A DNA stretch of 64,000 nt, taken from Cladorhizidae sp. MBARI D1340-BT2 (Eukaryota; Porifera; Demospongiae; Poecilosclerida; Cladorhizidae). The translations under genes were made by a program, and so were the position numbers. Each line of letters opens with the position of its first letter. Within the stretch, counting starts at the first letter, position 1. Shown in pieces: positions 23,442-36,248 of this stretch. The notes below the pieces were generated by a model, which was given only the letters and a program-made list of their open reading frames with translations, was not told the DNA's origin and did not search any database. Location of the stretch: contig JAQNBH010000013.1 in NCBI GenBank assembly GCA_028752905.1, forward strand, positions 11,088,897-11,152,896, written 5' to 3'.

Positions 23442-25067
23442 CTCATTGAGTACGATGGTGGGTCAAATTGACCCCACCCTAGGTGCCGTTAGTTACATAA
23501 TTATTAAACCGGAAACGATTATAGCTTCGATGACGATAATGACGTCAAACGTTAGAGAATTGAAAGACCTTTCCAATGATTTTTTTTCCAAGTCAGTAGC
23601 TGGAACGGTTGGCAAGTTACGCTAGCCTGAAGTTCAGTCTCTTTTCTCGCGAAGGATGGCATCTGTCCGCAACCTAACAGTAGATGATCTAGCAAACTAC
23701 TGTGCTGGTGGTTCTCTCTCCAACAGCGATTTGGAAGCACAGATAGACAATGAACTTGAAGAGCTTGAAAGTGAGGATGAAACTCTAAAAGGACCAGAAC
23801 AGCGATGAAGAAGAGGAAGATAACAGGGTCGACAACTTACTCTTCTCAGCGTACGGTGACAGTCAGGGATCTCAGTCTGGTACTACACCAGCTGAACGCA
23901 ACTCACTCCTTTCTCTGGACCCAGAAATCAGTAAGCATGTCTTTTATAGGTGTTTAGCAAATTGCTATAGTTGTAGTAGTTCATCCAGCTAATGGATTTT
24001 TTATGGCTATCATTCTTCAGGTGATAATGATCCTGATATCCCCAGCTCTAGCTGCGAGTCTGAGTCACCCTCCCAAGAAATATAAGTAGAGGAAGGGGAA
24101 GTCGAGGGTGTGAAAGAGGCAACAGGAAAGTTAGGGGCACCAGATGCAGTGGTGTAGGTGGAAGGGATCGCGGTGGAGACAGGGGTCGCGGTGGAGGCAG
24201 GGGTCGCGGTGCAACCAGGGGACGCGGTGGAGGCAGGGGTCGCGGTGGAGGCAGGGGATGTGGTGGAGGCAAGGGATGCGATTGAGGTAGGGACAGAGGT
24301 GTAACAACACACTCAACCGAGTAATCCCTATACTTTATACTTCTGTAGCTAGTTCATATTTTATGAAAGTTCTTACTTACATGTACAATAGGTCAGACTT
24401 GTTCGATGGGATATGACGGGTGTAAGTGATTCCACATCATACCTACCACCACGACAACTTCCTAGTTTTGACCATCCAACAGGCCCTGTTCAACGTACTT
24501 TTCGGAAAAATACACCACTTCAAATTTTCAAGCTATTTGTAACGGTTAGTATATTGGAACTGATTTTAGAACACACCAAACTTTTTTCTCTACAAAAATG
24601 GGATTTCTTTGATATCACAATGGAAGAGTTGTTGAGGTCTCAACATAGCCATGGGCATGTCACGTCTACGTCGAATTCATGATTATTGGTCGCATGAACC
24701 CATGTTTAGAATACCTTGGTTTTCAGCTGTCATGTGTCGTGACCGATACTTCTCCAGATTTATTCACTTATCTGATTCGACAAAGCAAAAAAGAAGGGGT
24801 GAAGATAATTATGATCCTTTGTACAAAGTGAGGCCACTCATTCAAAAATTATCCCACAATTTTCAGTGCTACTATCAGCCGAAATGTGAACTGGTGATCG
24901 ATGAAATGATGGTTGGCACTAGGTGCCGAATTCACTTCTTACAGTATATCCCTCAAAAGCCAACGAAGTGGGGGTTGAAGGTTTTTGTAAATGCAGTCAA
25001 CTACTGGCTATGTACTTATGTTTGAAGTATACACTGGTAATTTTGGAAGTACCCATGATAGTTTAAT
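23438..25067 (+). mobile_element. piggyBac-family DNA transposon, truncated, unit A only
   Basis: It begins at TTAA (23438-23441), the piggyBac target, inside the Gmr1 5' LTR. The terminal region has CTCATTGAGTACG and the palindrome GGGTCAAATTGACCC (about 23460), typical of the family. Transposase remains run in the plus direction. The 3' part of the transposase and the right terminus are missing: the sequence stops at AGTTTAAT (25060-25067) and joins block 2' sequence, which has the same AGTTTAAT in unit B. Confidence 0.9.
23656..25067 (+). pseudogene. piggyBac transposase remnant
   Basis: The start MASVRNLTVDDLANYCAG is followed by an acidic region (ELEELESEDE) and a frame change near 23806. 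Possible introns lie at 23931-24020 and 24321-24391. Between them an Arg/Gly-rich stretch (RGGGRGRGATRGRGGG) is encoded. From 24392 the DDE_Tnp_1_7 core begins: HDYWSHEPMFRIPWFSAVM, DPLYKVRPLI, then LVIDEMMVGTR with the first catalytic Asp, and PTKWGLKVFV. Further frame changes occur near 24635 and 25003. The later catalytic residues and the Cys-rich C-terminus are absent, so it cannot transpose by itself. Confidence 0.88.
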
Positions 25068-25269
25068 CATTCTGTAGAACGAAAAATTATATTTTACATC
25101 AGAGAATGAACCACAAGCTCAATTCCATTGACTTTGTGATATTTTCACCGATTGGAAGGTACCTGATGTTCTTTAAACATACAGTACTTGTTCTTGTTTC
25201 AAATTCAGTTAGGAAGCACGATGAAGTCCAGTGTGTAACAAAACCACCTGTCTAGATATATGCAGGGCA

Positions 25270-25641
25270 TCATATAGATGAAAATACATATACTGTGAAA
25301 ATTGCAACGCTTCCTTCTGACATGTGACATTTTGAAGAACAGGCATCTTTCCTCTTGTTAAAGCTCATAAGCAATCCACATGTGTGGATATCTGCAAAGT
25401 AAGTGCAAGGAGAGAAACATTCATGCAAGTACACGGCATTGTTGCACCTAGAGTCACACCACACCCACATTTGTTGACACATGAAGTACGGCTTATGTTT
25501 AGGCCATGATTGCCACTGTCGCTGCAGAAAATTATGGCTGTCACTTGATAAGCACTGAACAGAATTAGTCATGTTCATGTTTGGTGGCTGGTTGCAAAAT
25601 GGCTTAAGGCAGCGCATCTTCTGCTGGTGAGAGCCTTTCAT
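25270..25641 (-). CDS. Cys-rich uncharacterised frame, block 2', unit A
   Basis: 123 residues with many Cys, His and Trp (MCQQMWVWCDSRCNN, CFSPCTYFADIHTCG). It is open in unit B as well (51929-52300). The block 2 copies (about 13751-14344 and 40375-40964) are split by frame changes; in unit B the downstream part stays open for 113 codons. No known family; could be a decayed gene. Confidence 0.25.
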   Translation of the reverse strand: MKGSHQQKMRCLKPFCNQPPNMNMTNSVQCLSSDSHNFLQRQWQSWPKHKPYFMCQQMWVWCDSRCNNAVYLHECFSPCTYFADIHTCGLLMSFNKRKDACSSKCHMSEGSVAIFTVYVFSSI

Positions 25642-26138
25642 ATGGAGCCATCTTTTCTCAAATAACCATCTTCATCCATCTCATATCTTCAACTGTGGAC
25701 ATCTTTGTGCCACAATATACAATTTGCAGACAACTCCATCCAATGCTTCTTCAGTTAGTTCTCTTGGTGTCCAGATTTTTCAGTGTCTCAATACAAACCT
25801 GTACGACAGCAAACCAATTGAAGAAACACTAAGTTTTAGATGACCATCTGTTTCTGACCAGCTCAAGTTAAAAATGATGTGTTCTCACATAGTTCTTGAA
25901 ACCTCATCACAGCGAGTGAAAAACCTCAGTGTCTGAGGAATAGATAGTATTTTGTTGGCATTATCAATGGCATGGAGCAACAGATTTGTATTGGCTTCTT
26001 CTTAGTTGCTCTTGAGGTGGATTAATTCCTTGTAATTTGCTATACATCTTGCCCCCTTACAATCACCATTTTTCGTGATTGTTCATGCACCATTAAAAGG
26101 ATCAAATAATTCTTCCTTACTTGAAACACATACATTTA

Positions 26139-26441
26139 TCACAACTTTATCTGTTCAGCTGCAAACGGTAATCTTGGGACAAGAAAAAAATTCTGCTTAT
26201 GATATTTTAGGCTGATATTTGGTTTAGAATTACAGAAGCAAACAAGCTTATGCTTTGTTAGGCATTTCCCATTTAGGTTTCCTGATGTAACAATCATATA
26301 ATTCCCATGTAATTTATAAGCTCCATTTCTTCTTAGGACACCATAGAGTAATTCTATACTCTCAGCAACAATGACATTGTCTGTGGAGGTGACCTTTATC
26401 CTATACTGACATGACAGACTTTTCCTCGCTATCCTTGCCAA
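26139..26441 (-). CDS. Uncharacterised 100-residue frame, block 2', unit A
   Basis: Open frame containing YRIKVTSTDNVIVAESIELL and LHGNYMIVTSGNLNGKCL, with alternating hydrophobic residues as in a beta-rich domain, and five cysteines. A possible acceptor (CATGTCAG) lies just upstream of YRIK. The unit B copy (52798-53100) differs by two N-terminal residues. Not recognised; a non-coding origin is possible. Confidence 0.3.
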   Translation of the reverse strand: MARIARKSLSCQYRIKVTSTDNVIVAESIELLYGVLRRNGAYKLHGNYMIVTSGNLNGKCLTKHKLVCFCNSKPNISLKYHKQNFFLVPRLPFAAEQIKL

Positions 26442-28261
26442 ATAGATTAGTCAGTGTCTGTGCATTAGAGTAGGCTTTCCAGTGATTCTCTTGTGACTCT
26501 CTGTTATGGCAGTTGAAAGACCACAGTGATTTGTGTGTGTGTTCTGTAAAAGCTCAACCATCTGTTGCACTTCTCCCACTAGCTATATTAGTTCTGGTCA
26601 ATGAGGAAAACGTTTATGGGTACACTTCAATTGAAGGTTTTTTGACCAGTCCTCCAGAGGTATTGATTGCATGCTTTATATGCTATGACATTACATTATG
26701 TCATCAGAAAAAGGATGTATGTAACATCATATATGAAAAATGTGAGGTGTATATAATTATACTCCCTTGTTAAAAAGTGTCAGTGCTTCAACTCCCGTCC
26801 TCCTAACCATAAAGCAAGCCACAACTTCTGCGGCAGCTATGGTACACAAGAGTTTACCATAATCTTCATATAAAAATAAACCATTTGAATTTGGGTCTGG
26901 GGCATTTAAGCTTTAGTTAGATAGCTTGATACAAACACTGTTTCATCCGGTAGCTATTTTTAACATGAATCCCTAGTGTGATCACTTCAATAGACACTCC
27001 ATGCCCTGCCATCAACCATCCATCATGCTGCCTTCTTGTATATTCACAAAAAAATATTGTTCAATTTTAACTGTTATTTCGAAATTATTTCCAAAATTTT
27101 TATCCTGCAAGGTTGCAGTTTTGGCAACATTCTTTTTAAATTCTTTGTGATTTCACCATATATGCACAAGAAACATTATTGAACAATTCTTGCAAAGACA
27201 AAAGTTTTTCCTTCAGTAGCTAGCTCTAAAGTGATGTATGCAATTGCCATGTTCAATTAGACCAATCTTTATGATCTGTCCATGACGTGGCCTTTTTCTG
27301 ACACCACTGCTGGTTTCAATATTCAAATATCAAAGTTTATAAAATGCAATTAGCTTCAGAAAATGATTAGAACACACACTTTAAAATGACCAATGGGTAT
27401 CTGACCGATTCAGCTTGGTTTTAACAAATTAATCCAATATGGTGCTCCCCCTGTCTCATGTGCTAGAGGATCAACATGATTTCAAGCATTAAAATATGAT
27501 TAAACTGGTTGTGGTCAACATGCTTTCTCACTCTTTTGACCAGTCAATCCAATACAGGTGTTTGTTTGGATTCTATTGCAGACCCAGTTGGAAGGAACAA
27601 CTGCAAATGATGTTTGTCTAGAGCTACAAAATCTGAGAGAACTTATCTGGTATGAGTTTATGAATGTGTAAGTTTGGGATTGCCTTGGGCAACATATTGG
27701 CAGTAAAGTAGAACCAAGGACACTAAATTTACAACAGTGTGCCTATTATACAAATATATAATAGGACATATCAGCATTCTGCATTTCAGAAACTGCACAA
27801 TCCTAGGCTTCACTGCCATCATACCTTTTTCCCATGTTTGCCAAAGATAAATGTGATGGTGGCAGTTTCTAATGACTTGGTTGCAAGTGGTGGTGGTGGT
27901 AGATATATTATTATTGATTTAATTACTAGCTAACAATTATAATGCTGCTAAGACAGCTCCAGTTGCAGGCTGATTTTTGGACTTTTCTTTTCTGTTGTTT
28001 TTTACAATAGAATAATTAATATTTCAACTAAAAAAATTCTGAAAACAAAAGGTTTTACATTATATAATTAAACCATGATAATTTTTTTTTGACAAAGAGT
28101 TTGATTATCATTTGAAAAGGAAATTTTCCAAGAGTTAAAAAAAAATTATTAAAAACTTGGAAGTGATTATTAATAAAATCTACTCTTAGCGTTGCTATTC
28201 ACGTCAACATAATGTAGTTTTTAAATTGTTTTTGTGATTGTTCTTACTTTTGTCATTTATT

Positions 28262-28367
28262 AATGTTGCTATTATTATCATCATTATTATTATAGTTGTT
28301 GTTGTTGATGTTGTTTTATTTTTTTTGTTGATGTTGTTATTATTAATATTAATAGTAGTAGTAGTAG

Positions 28368-28448
<81 letters not shown>

Positions 28449-28589
28449 TATTATTATTATTTGTTGTTGATGTTGTTGCTGTGGCTGTTGCTATTGCTGT
28501 TGCTGTTGCTATTGCTGTTGCTGTTTCTGTTGCTGTTGCTGTTGCTATTGCTGTTGCTATTGCTGTTGCTGTTGCTGTTGCTGTTGCTA

Positions 28590-28624
<35 letters not shown>

Positions 28625-29386
28625 ATTGCTGTTGCTATTGCTGTTGCTATTGCTGTTGCTATTGCTGTTGCTATTGCTGTTGCTATTGCTGTTGCTATTG
28701 CTGTTGCTATTGCTGTTGCTATTGCTGTTGCTATTGCTATTGCTATTGCTGTTGCTGTTGCTATTGCTGTTGCTATTGCTGTTGCTATTGCTGTTGCTAT
28801 TGCTGTTGCTATTGCTGTTGCTATTGCGGTTGCTATTGCTGTTGCTATTGCTCTTGCTATTGCTGTTGCTATTGCTGTTGCTATTGCTGTTGCTATTGCT
28901 GTTGCTATTGCTGTTGCTATTGTTACTACTATTGTTACTAGTATTGTTACTAATATTGTTACTACTATTGTTACTAGTATTATTACACTATTGTTACTAC
29001 TATTGTTACTACTATTGTTACTACTATTGTTACTAGTATTGTTACTACTATTGTTACTTACTATTGTTACTAGTATTGTTACTAGTATTGTTACTACTAT
29101 TGTTACTACTATTGTTACTAGTATTGTTACTACTATTGTTACTAATATTGTTACTACTATTATTACTACTATTATTACTACTATTATTACTACTATTATT
29201 ATTATTATTGATTGTTGATCCAGATTGATGTGAATGAAGAAAGAAAAAGAAGAAAGAAAAGGAAGAAAGAAAAGGAAGAAAGAAAAGGAAGGAAGGAAGA
29301 AAAGGAAGAAAGAAAGAAACAAAAGAAAGAAAGAAAGAAAAGGAAGAAAGAAAGAAAAGAAAGAGAAGAGGAAATGAAGAGAATCC
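28262..29386. repeat. Compound microsatellite/minisatellite, unit B
   Basis: Same four tracts as at 55-1345, but the 12-bp GCTATTGCTGTT array is shorter (about 28485-28920, some 36 copies), while the triplet and purine tracts are similar. Interruptions such as GCTCTT and GCGGTT recur in the same order as in unit A, so the arrays share ancestry. Confidence 0.95.
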
Positions 29387-30738
29387 CTGAGATTTGTTTA
29401 TCTAGATTGATATGAACGAAGAGGGATCCCTGAGATTTGATATTGTGTTGATCTGAATGAAGAGGAAATGTAGAGGATCATATCTGCTTCAACAGTCAGA
29501 AGTTGTCCAGGAGAAGGAAACTAAACATATGTAAAGTTGGAATGCCTGGCCATAAATGTTTATATTGTGCCTGTTACAACAATGGCTAATTGGAATGTAA
29601 AAATTTTGACAAAACTTTAGATATCTGACGAAGATTGCAGTTGAGGCATTTGGCACTAGACTAAAATTAAAGAAAGCCCTTGAAGTTGATAGACTATTGG
29701 GGCTCATCTTGTTACCAAATACAATTTCACAAAACACTATATACCATTATGTCTAAAAAGTACATTGCCTGATGCTCTCTCACATATGAACAATATGTCA
29801 TAGAGAAAATGGAGAGGAATTTGAGGTATCTTTAAGTATGGACTTGTTTTATCCTTAATTAGCTGATTAGGGCCGATTTGATGTGTGATTATGGAGTTTT
29901 AGTTATTATTATTGTCTTTCTGACATATTTTTTCTTTTTATGACATCTCACTCAAATAAATCTTTTCTTTGCAATATAATATAATATACAAACATTGAAT
30001 AAATAAAAGGTGTAATTTTAATGGCATTTAAGCAATAGTAACTATTTCTTAACATTCATATCTAATCAAATATCTTAAAACATAATGGAGTATAATGTTG
30101 TGGTCATTTACATCATTTCTTTTAGGTGGTGGAAGTGGTGTCAATTGAGTTAGAAGTAGAGGTAGTTGCAATAGTGGAAGTGGTTCTTGGAAGTTGCAGA
30201 AGCAATGCCAGTGTAGAACTTGAGGCAATGATGAGAGCAATGACAATGGCGGTGGTTTATTGGTAGCAGAGATATCAGTTGTGACAGTGGTAACAATGAA
30301 CAATGGTATTTATTTACTATTATAGTGGCCAAGTTGACAACTTTGGCAGTGATGGTAATGGTGGCATGATGGCAGGTAAGTCAATTTGTAGTGGCAGTGC
30401 TGCCAATTCTCGAAGTAGTGGCAGTGGAGCTAGTGGTGGCAGTTGGGATGGAGTTTTTTTGCGGTAGTGATAGTAGAGGAGCAGTGAAGCAGTGATGTTA
30501 ATGTTTGTTGTTATCTTAGAGCAATCTTGAGTGGAATTGCAGCAAGTAGTGGCGGTAGTGATATATCTATTCTAAGTAGTGGTGGTAATCACAGAGAAAC
30601 TGTGGTGGCAATGAAGAAGTGGTGGCAAAGAAGCGAGGCTGTGGTGGGATTAATGGTTAAGTTGTGCTAGTGGTTGCACAAGCGGCAGTGGAGCAAGTGG
30701 CGATATAGGTGGTCCAACTAATGGTTTTTGTTGGCAGT

Positions 30739-31114
30739 GATAGAATGAAGCAGGTGAAATAGTGGTATCAATAGTTGGCAGTAGTGATAGTCGAATTGGT
30801 GGCAATGGAGTTAGTCATGGTGGCAGTGGTGGTAGAGGTGTTGGCATTAATAGTGATGGTGGTGATAGAACAGAAGCAGATGAAATAGTGGTATCAATAG
30901 TGGCTGTAGTGCCAGTCAAGCCAGTAGTAGCAATGGATCTAGTCACGGCAGTCGTGGTAGAGGAATTGGCTTTGATAGTGGTGGCAGTGAAGGAACAGAA
31001 GCAGGTGAAATATTGGTATCAATATTGGTTGTAGTGACAGTCAAGCCAGTGGTAGCAATGGAGCTAGTCAAGGCAGTGGTAGAGGAGTTGGCTTTGATAG
31101 TGGTGGTAGTGATG
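30739..31114. repeat. 125-bp minisatellite, unit B
   Basis: Same three-unit array as at 2687-3062, offset by 28,052 bases, with a few substitutions. Confidence 0.85.
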
Positions 31115-32297
31115 GCAGCGAGACAGTGATAGCAGTAAAGTAGTGATGGTGGGGTAACGATTTTCTTCCAGTGGTTACAGTAGTGATGATAGAAGCAACT
31201 TATGGTGGCTGTAGTGTTAGAGGAATTGGTAAAGATGTTAAAGAAGCATTGATGGCATAGAAGCAGACTGGAAGTAGTGGTGGAGGTAGCATTAGTGGCA
31301 ATGGAAGTAGTCATGCAAGTTTCTGATGGCGGTGGAATCAATGGTATCAGGGAGCAGTTGTGTTATGTTGAGTAATGGTTGTTATAATCATGAGAGGAAC
31401 ATGTAGTGGTAGTGTTGGTTAGAGATATTATAATAAGATTAAATACAAGCTAACTGTCGAAATGAATTTATTCCAACTTGATCTCTGTACTGTCTAGTTG
31501 TTGGTATGGGTGTTCTGGGTGAGTAGAGGGACATCTCGAGTTGATGGGTATATTTTTTCCTCTTCTCTTTTTTTGAAGATGGACTGATTCATTCGGATGA
31601 TTGGGTTGCATTGGAGGTGTAGATGATGATTGGGACTTCTCATACTAAACATGTAAAAATTAATATTTGAAATCTTAAATTAAAGAAAACAAGTTTTGTT
31701 ACATAATATTTGAAAATTCAGATTTAAAATTTGAGAAATATGGCAAGTGGTGGTTGTTTGAGAAATGTGCATACAATGACAGAGCATTGCTATTCATGTA
31801 AACACAAAATGTTATTAAAACATTTCTCTATGGATATTCTATAAGCCTGATTTCTTATTTTTATACAGAAAACTTAATGACTAAGGCAAAACTAGTTTCA
31901 ATACATAGTAGTCATGCACACAGCCTTTCTACCTAAAGAGGGTATAAAAACTGATTGTGGCCAATTAGTGCTTAGTAATGATGGTATTTATATAATACTG
32001 TGCTATCTACCATTACAATATCCTTAATAATGAACTTGACTTTTACTCTCTTGATGTTTAGAGTAGATGCTCTAGCATCGCTATTAGCATATATTTTGTA
32101 GTCGTACAAAGACACGTGCTGAGAAGAGCATAATTAATTTGGGCCAAATTGGTTGCAGTCTAGGAATGTTCCTTGTATGTATGGATAGGTTTACAGTTCT
32201 ACCCATATATATATTATATATGTGTATATACTCAATGAACTCTCAGTTGACATAATAAGTTTAAAATCACCCTCTCAATAATCAACTTCAAATTGTA

Positions 32298-32345
32298 TTC
32301 ACTCGACGTTTCGACTAGATACTCTAGCCTTCATCAGGAATAATG
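32298..32345 (-). ncRNA. Hammerhead-like ribozyme motif, unit B (most intact)
   Basis: On the minus strand the parts of a type I hammerhead occur in order: stem I strand CATTATTC; box CTGATGA; stem II GGCTAG closed on CTAGTC over the loop AGTAT; GAAA; CGTC with cleavage expected after the C; and the second stem I strand GAGTGA, giving six pairs with ATTATTC including G-U. Stem III is minimal (ACGT, self-complementary), the form reported for Penelope-like elements and retrozymes, which are thought to act as dimers. One deviation is an extra A between CTGATGA and stem II. Activity is inferred, not shown. Confidence 0.55.
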
Positions 32346-32637
32346 CTCTATGCCAGTGGCTCCACCACATGCCAGTACACATGCCTATCACATGCACCAG
32401 ATGTTAAAAAAAGAATGGGATAAAGAAACTGCTAGGGAAGGCATCGGCCTAGCATGAAAGTGAAAGCGGTTAAATCGAGACTGTGGAGTGGACTTGCTTT
32501 GCTGCTGGGGAGCTACTATAAAGAGGCTGAGCTTGAAGCCAGGATCACCATAATTGCATTTTTATTTATCATTATCATATTTATTTTATTATTTATTTAT
32601 TATCTGTTTATTATTTAAATTTTATTTAGTAGTATAT

Positions 32638-32953
<316 letters not shown>

Positions 32954-33219
32954 TTTGTTTTGTTTATTATATTATTTATTTATATATATATTTTTTAAAT
33001 TTTTTAATTTTTATTTTTTTAAATTTATTATGCATTTATTTATTATTTGTTTATTATTTATGTACATTTTTATTTGTTTATTATTTATGTACATTTTTAT
33101 TTGTTTATTATTTATGTACATTTTTATTTACATCTGGTGCACATGCTATGCAAATGTACTGGCACATGATGGATAGCTAGCTACCGGTATAGAGCTGGCT
33201 CACGTGAACATTAGCATCT

Positions 33220-33267
33220 CATTATTCCTGATGAAGGCTAGAGAATCCAGTTGAAAAGTCGAGTGAG
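33220..33267 (+). pseudogene. Degenerate hammerhead-like motif, unit B right arm
   Basis: Same lesions as the unit A right arm: weak stem II and AAGT in place of ACGT after GAAA. Confidence 0.4.
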
Positions 33268-36248
33268 TACAATTTGAAGTTGATTATTGAGAAGGTAATT
33301 TTATCATATATATATGTAGATAAAATGATTAGATTATGTAACACACAGAATACTTATACTCTTTGATGGTCAGCACAAGAATACTTATTATGCATCTTTG
33401 ACCCTAGGCATATTCAAAAGGATATCTACCAGTCTAAGGCCCACAAGCAACTCTATAGCATAGAGCAATCAATAAATATGCATAGATAGGGTTTAGCTAT
33501 AAACAGAAAAGAAATCGCTAGCCAGTGAACAAGATCAATGGCTCTTCTAAGCTTTAGCTACTTACCTTAGCATCGAAATGCTATTTATCAATTTTATATC
33601 CAGACAGAACAATAATCTCAGAAATAATTCCAATTTTTTCCCGGTAAATATTATCATAGATGACGTAGTACTTATTAGGGTCACACCCATTCGTTGTTAG
33701 AAAAATTTGCATTTAGTATCTGGCTGGTAGTGGTGATTAACCAAGGGAGTGGTGACAAAGTTATGCTTGTGTCTTCCTCTACCAAGCAGAGCCACCAAGA
33801 AAGTTAAAATGATCTAGCTCTAGATAGCTAACTGATCAAACTATTATTATTTCCTAAAAGAAGCCCAGAATTGCTACCTAGCTAGCTCTAATAGAATACT
33901 AGCTATTAATTTTACTCGAGCTAATATACCTAACTGCTCACGTACGTCCTTCAGCCTATTATAATTATCTATAATTATTGACACATCTCTATTCCACATT
34001 GTCACATGGTTATGTAGAGTTAATAACAAAGTAATAGAATATATTATGCCTGACCACAAAGGTTCAGCTACAGCATATTACAGAGGACATTCAACAGTCT
34101 AAGCATTTCTACACCACAAAAGCATATTTATAGCCTTTCACTAGGTGGTAAGTTTGCCAAAGAAACAGATTGGCCGTACAGTAACTAGCTAGGTAGTGAC
34201 TAACAATGTAAGAGGTTGATGTTACTGCTAGCTTGTCCTAGTATCAATGTGGTAGGTTTTCTCATTGAACAGCAAATCTTGGCTGCGCTGGTACCAAATA
34301 TTCGGTAGTAGACAACTTAATGCATATTAGCTCACACCCATTCTTCTGTCAGGAGAATGCCCAGAAGAGATTGGTATCCAGCACAATCTTCTCACTTTTT
34401 AAAAGAAACAGAGCTATCACAGAAGGTAAGATGATCTATTGTTAGGTAACTAATAGACTATCAACTGCCTGACAGTTCCTTCTAGAAGCTCAAATTGCGA
34501 GTTCTAAACTACTTTGTTCTTAATTACAATTATGACCATGAGCTAGGCAGCAAGCTTATATAGAATACTGGTAGTTAGTTTTATTGTGGCTAAACTCATT
34601 ATATCTAAATCGTATCAGATGATAGTTTGTTGAAATAAATTGGTTTATGATACATTTTATCTTACCTCCAAATGCAGGTGAATATGTTCTGAACAAAGAG
34701 ATTCTGTAAAACCAGTTCTTCAAATGAAAAATTATTGCTGTTAAATTGAAATAACCTGCGCAATCAGGAACAAATCTAGAGGATTGAACTGAACTGAAAG
34801 TGGGTGTGGCAAGAAGCCAGATAACTGCGACAGGAGGGTAGCTGAAAACTATAATGAGGAGAAGTTGTTTGTTCTTTGGAAGGTCAAAGAAGCTACACTG
34901 CCACTAGGCTACTGATAGACACAATAGCATTGATTGTCATCCACATTACCCTAGAAGTTGTTGTCAGAGTCGTCACTTTGGAGCCTGTCCAAGCATTCAG
35001 GCCAAAAATCATGGTCAGATGGTAACTGCTGCAAGTGATTCTATGCTTATTTTATAGTAAGAATGTATGAAGAAGAGATGCCAGTTTCTTATAAAAAGAA
35101 GCTACAATGCACGAATACTTTACTGCCAAATAACACAAGGTTAGCGGTCTCACTCGATTGCTGACCACGAAAGAGTTAAGAATAAAAGAGCAAGCAATGT
35201 TCTAAATTTAGTTGTGTAGAGGCAATATAGCTTATTATGTACACATTTAGGCAGATTCCTCTCTTTGTAAGAAAGCAAAGCATTACAGGTGAGCTGTAGG
35301 ACTACTCCACATGTAGCAGAGCCATGACATATGCAGACATCAGCTGCAGCTACTGGAAATAAAATACCAAACAGTTGGCTAACGATAACTCGATCTATTT
35401 TTTTCCTGTGTTTATTAATATTTTTTATGGTTAATTTTTAACTTAATTTTATTTATTAACTATTGTTTTATATGCTTATTTGTGGTATACCAACCAGTGC
35501 AGTAGTCCGTGCTCTTGAAAATTAAAAGGACGTGAAACTCTAGTTGGTTATTGCATCTGTCTGGGCTTCTATTAGAGGTTGCAATTACAATGGATTGAAA
35601 CAATTATTATACAAGTTATATCCATCTTTAGGAGGTTGGTATTTCTTGTTCTTGCACTGCATCCTAGCAACAACTATAAGCACTTTTCTCCCTTTCTTAT
35701 CAAAAACAAAGTCATGCGAAAGTTGCAATCCAACATAGTTACTATGTGCTCATTACGATTCCCGAGAACCATGGCCAGAATAGGAGTAATTGAGTTGAGC
35801 ATATCTGCTGTACACATCTAAAGTCATTTACAGTTTTCTAGGCTCTGTTTTATTACGATTACTATTATCGAGAAATTAGAATATCTGATACAGTTCATAC
35901 ATCTACTTATACTTTGGAAATGAATTTGACAATTCAAGATGCATTATTGATCAAATCAATGCACCCATGTGCTTCAGTATTTTGGCCATGTAGCAAAGTA
36001 AGAACATCAGTCTTGGTCATCTTCAGATGCCTTGCAACCAAAATATCGGGTTGAATTAAAGTTTGTTAGAAACTTGCTTGTTCAGAACGTTCACTACCAA
36101 TACTTTCCACATTACTACAAACATGATCTGCTTCAAATATTAATCAGACATTGATAGGTACATGAAGGAGTCATCTCTGCCATAAAATATTCTCTTACAC
36201 TTGGTCATGTTGTAGTATTTGGACCTAGTCTATGCATGTATTGCTTAC

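Larger units (their letters stand above)
25068..28208. repeat. Block 2' (diverged second copy of block 2), unit A
   Basis: Aligns with 13780-16920 of the same unit (visibly more diverged than the unit-to-unit difference) and with 51727-54843 of unit B (nearly identical). It continues without a break into block 1 of unit B at 28209, which shows the natural junction of the older monomer. Confidence 0.85.

Noticed and set aside
24010..24316. Pro/Ser/Thr-rich minus-strand frames
   Set aside because: Antisense of the Arg/Gly-rich piggyBac region, a low-complexity shadow.
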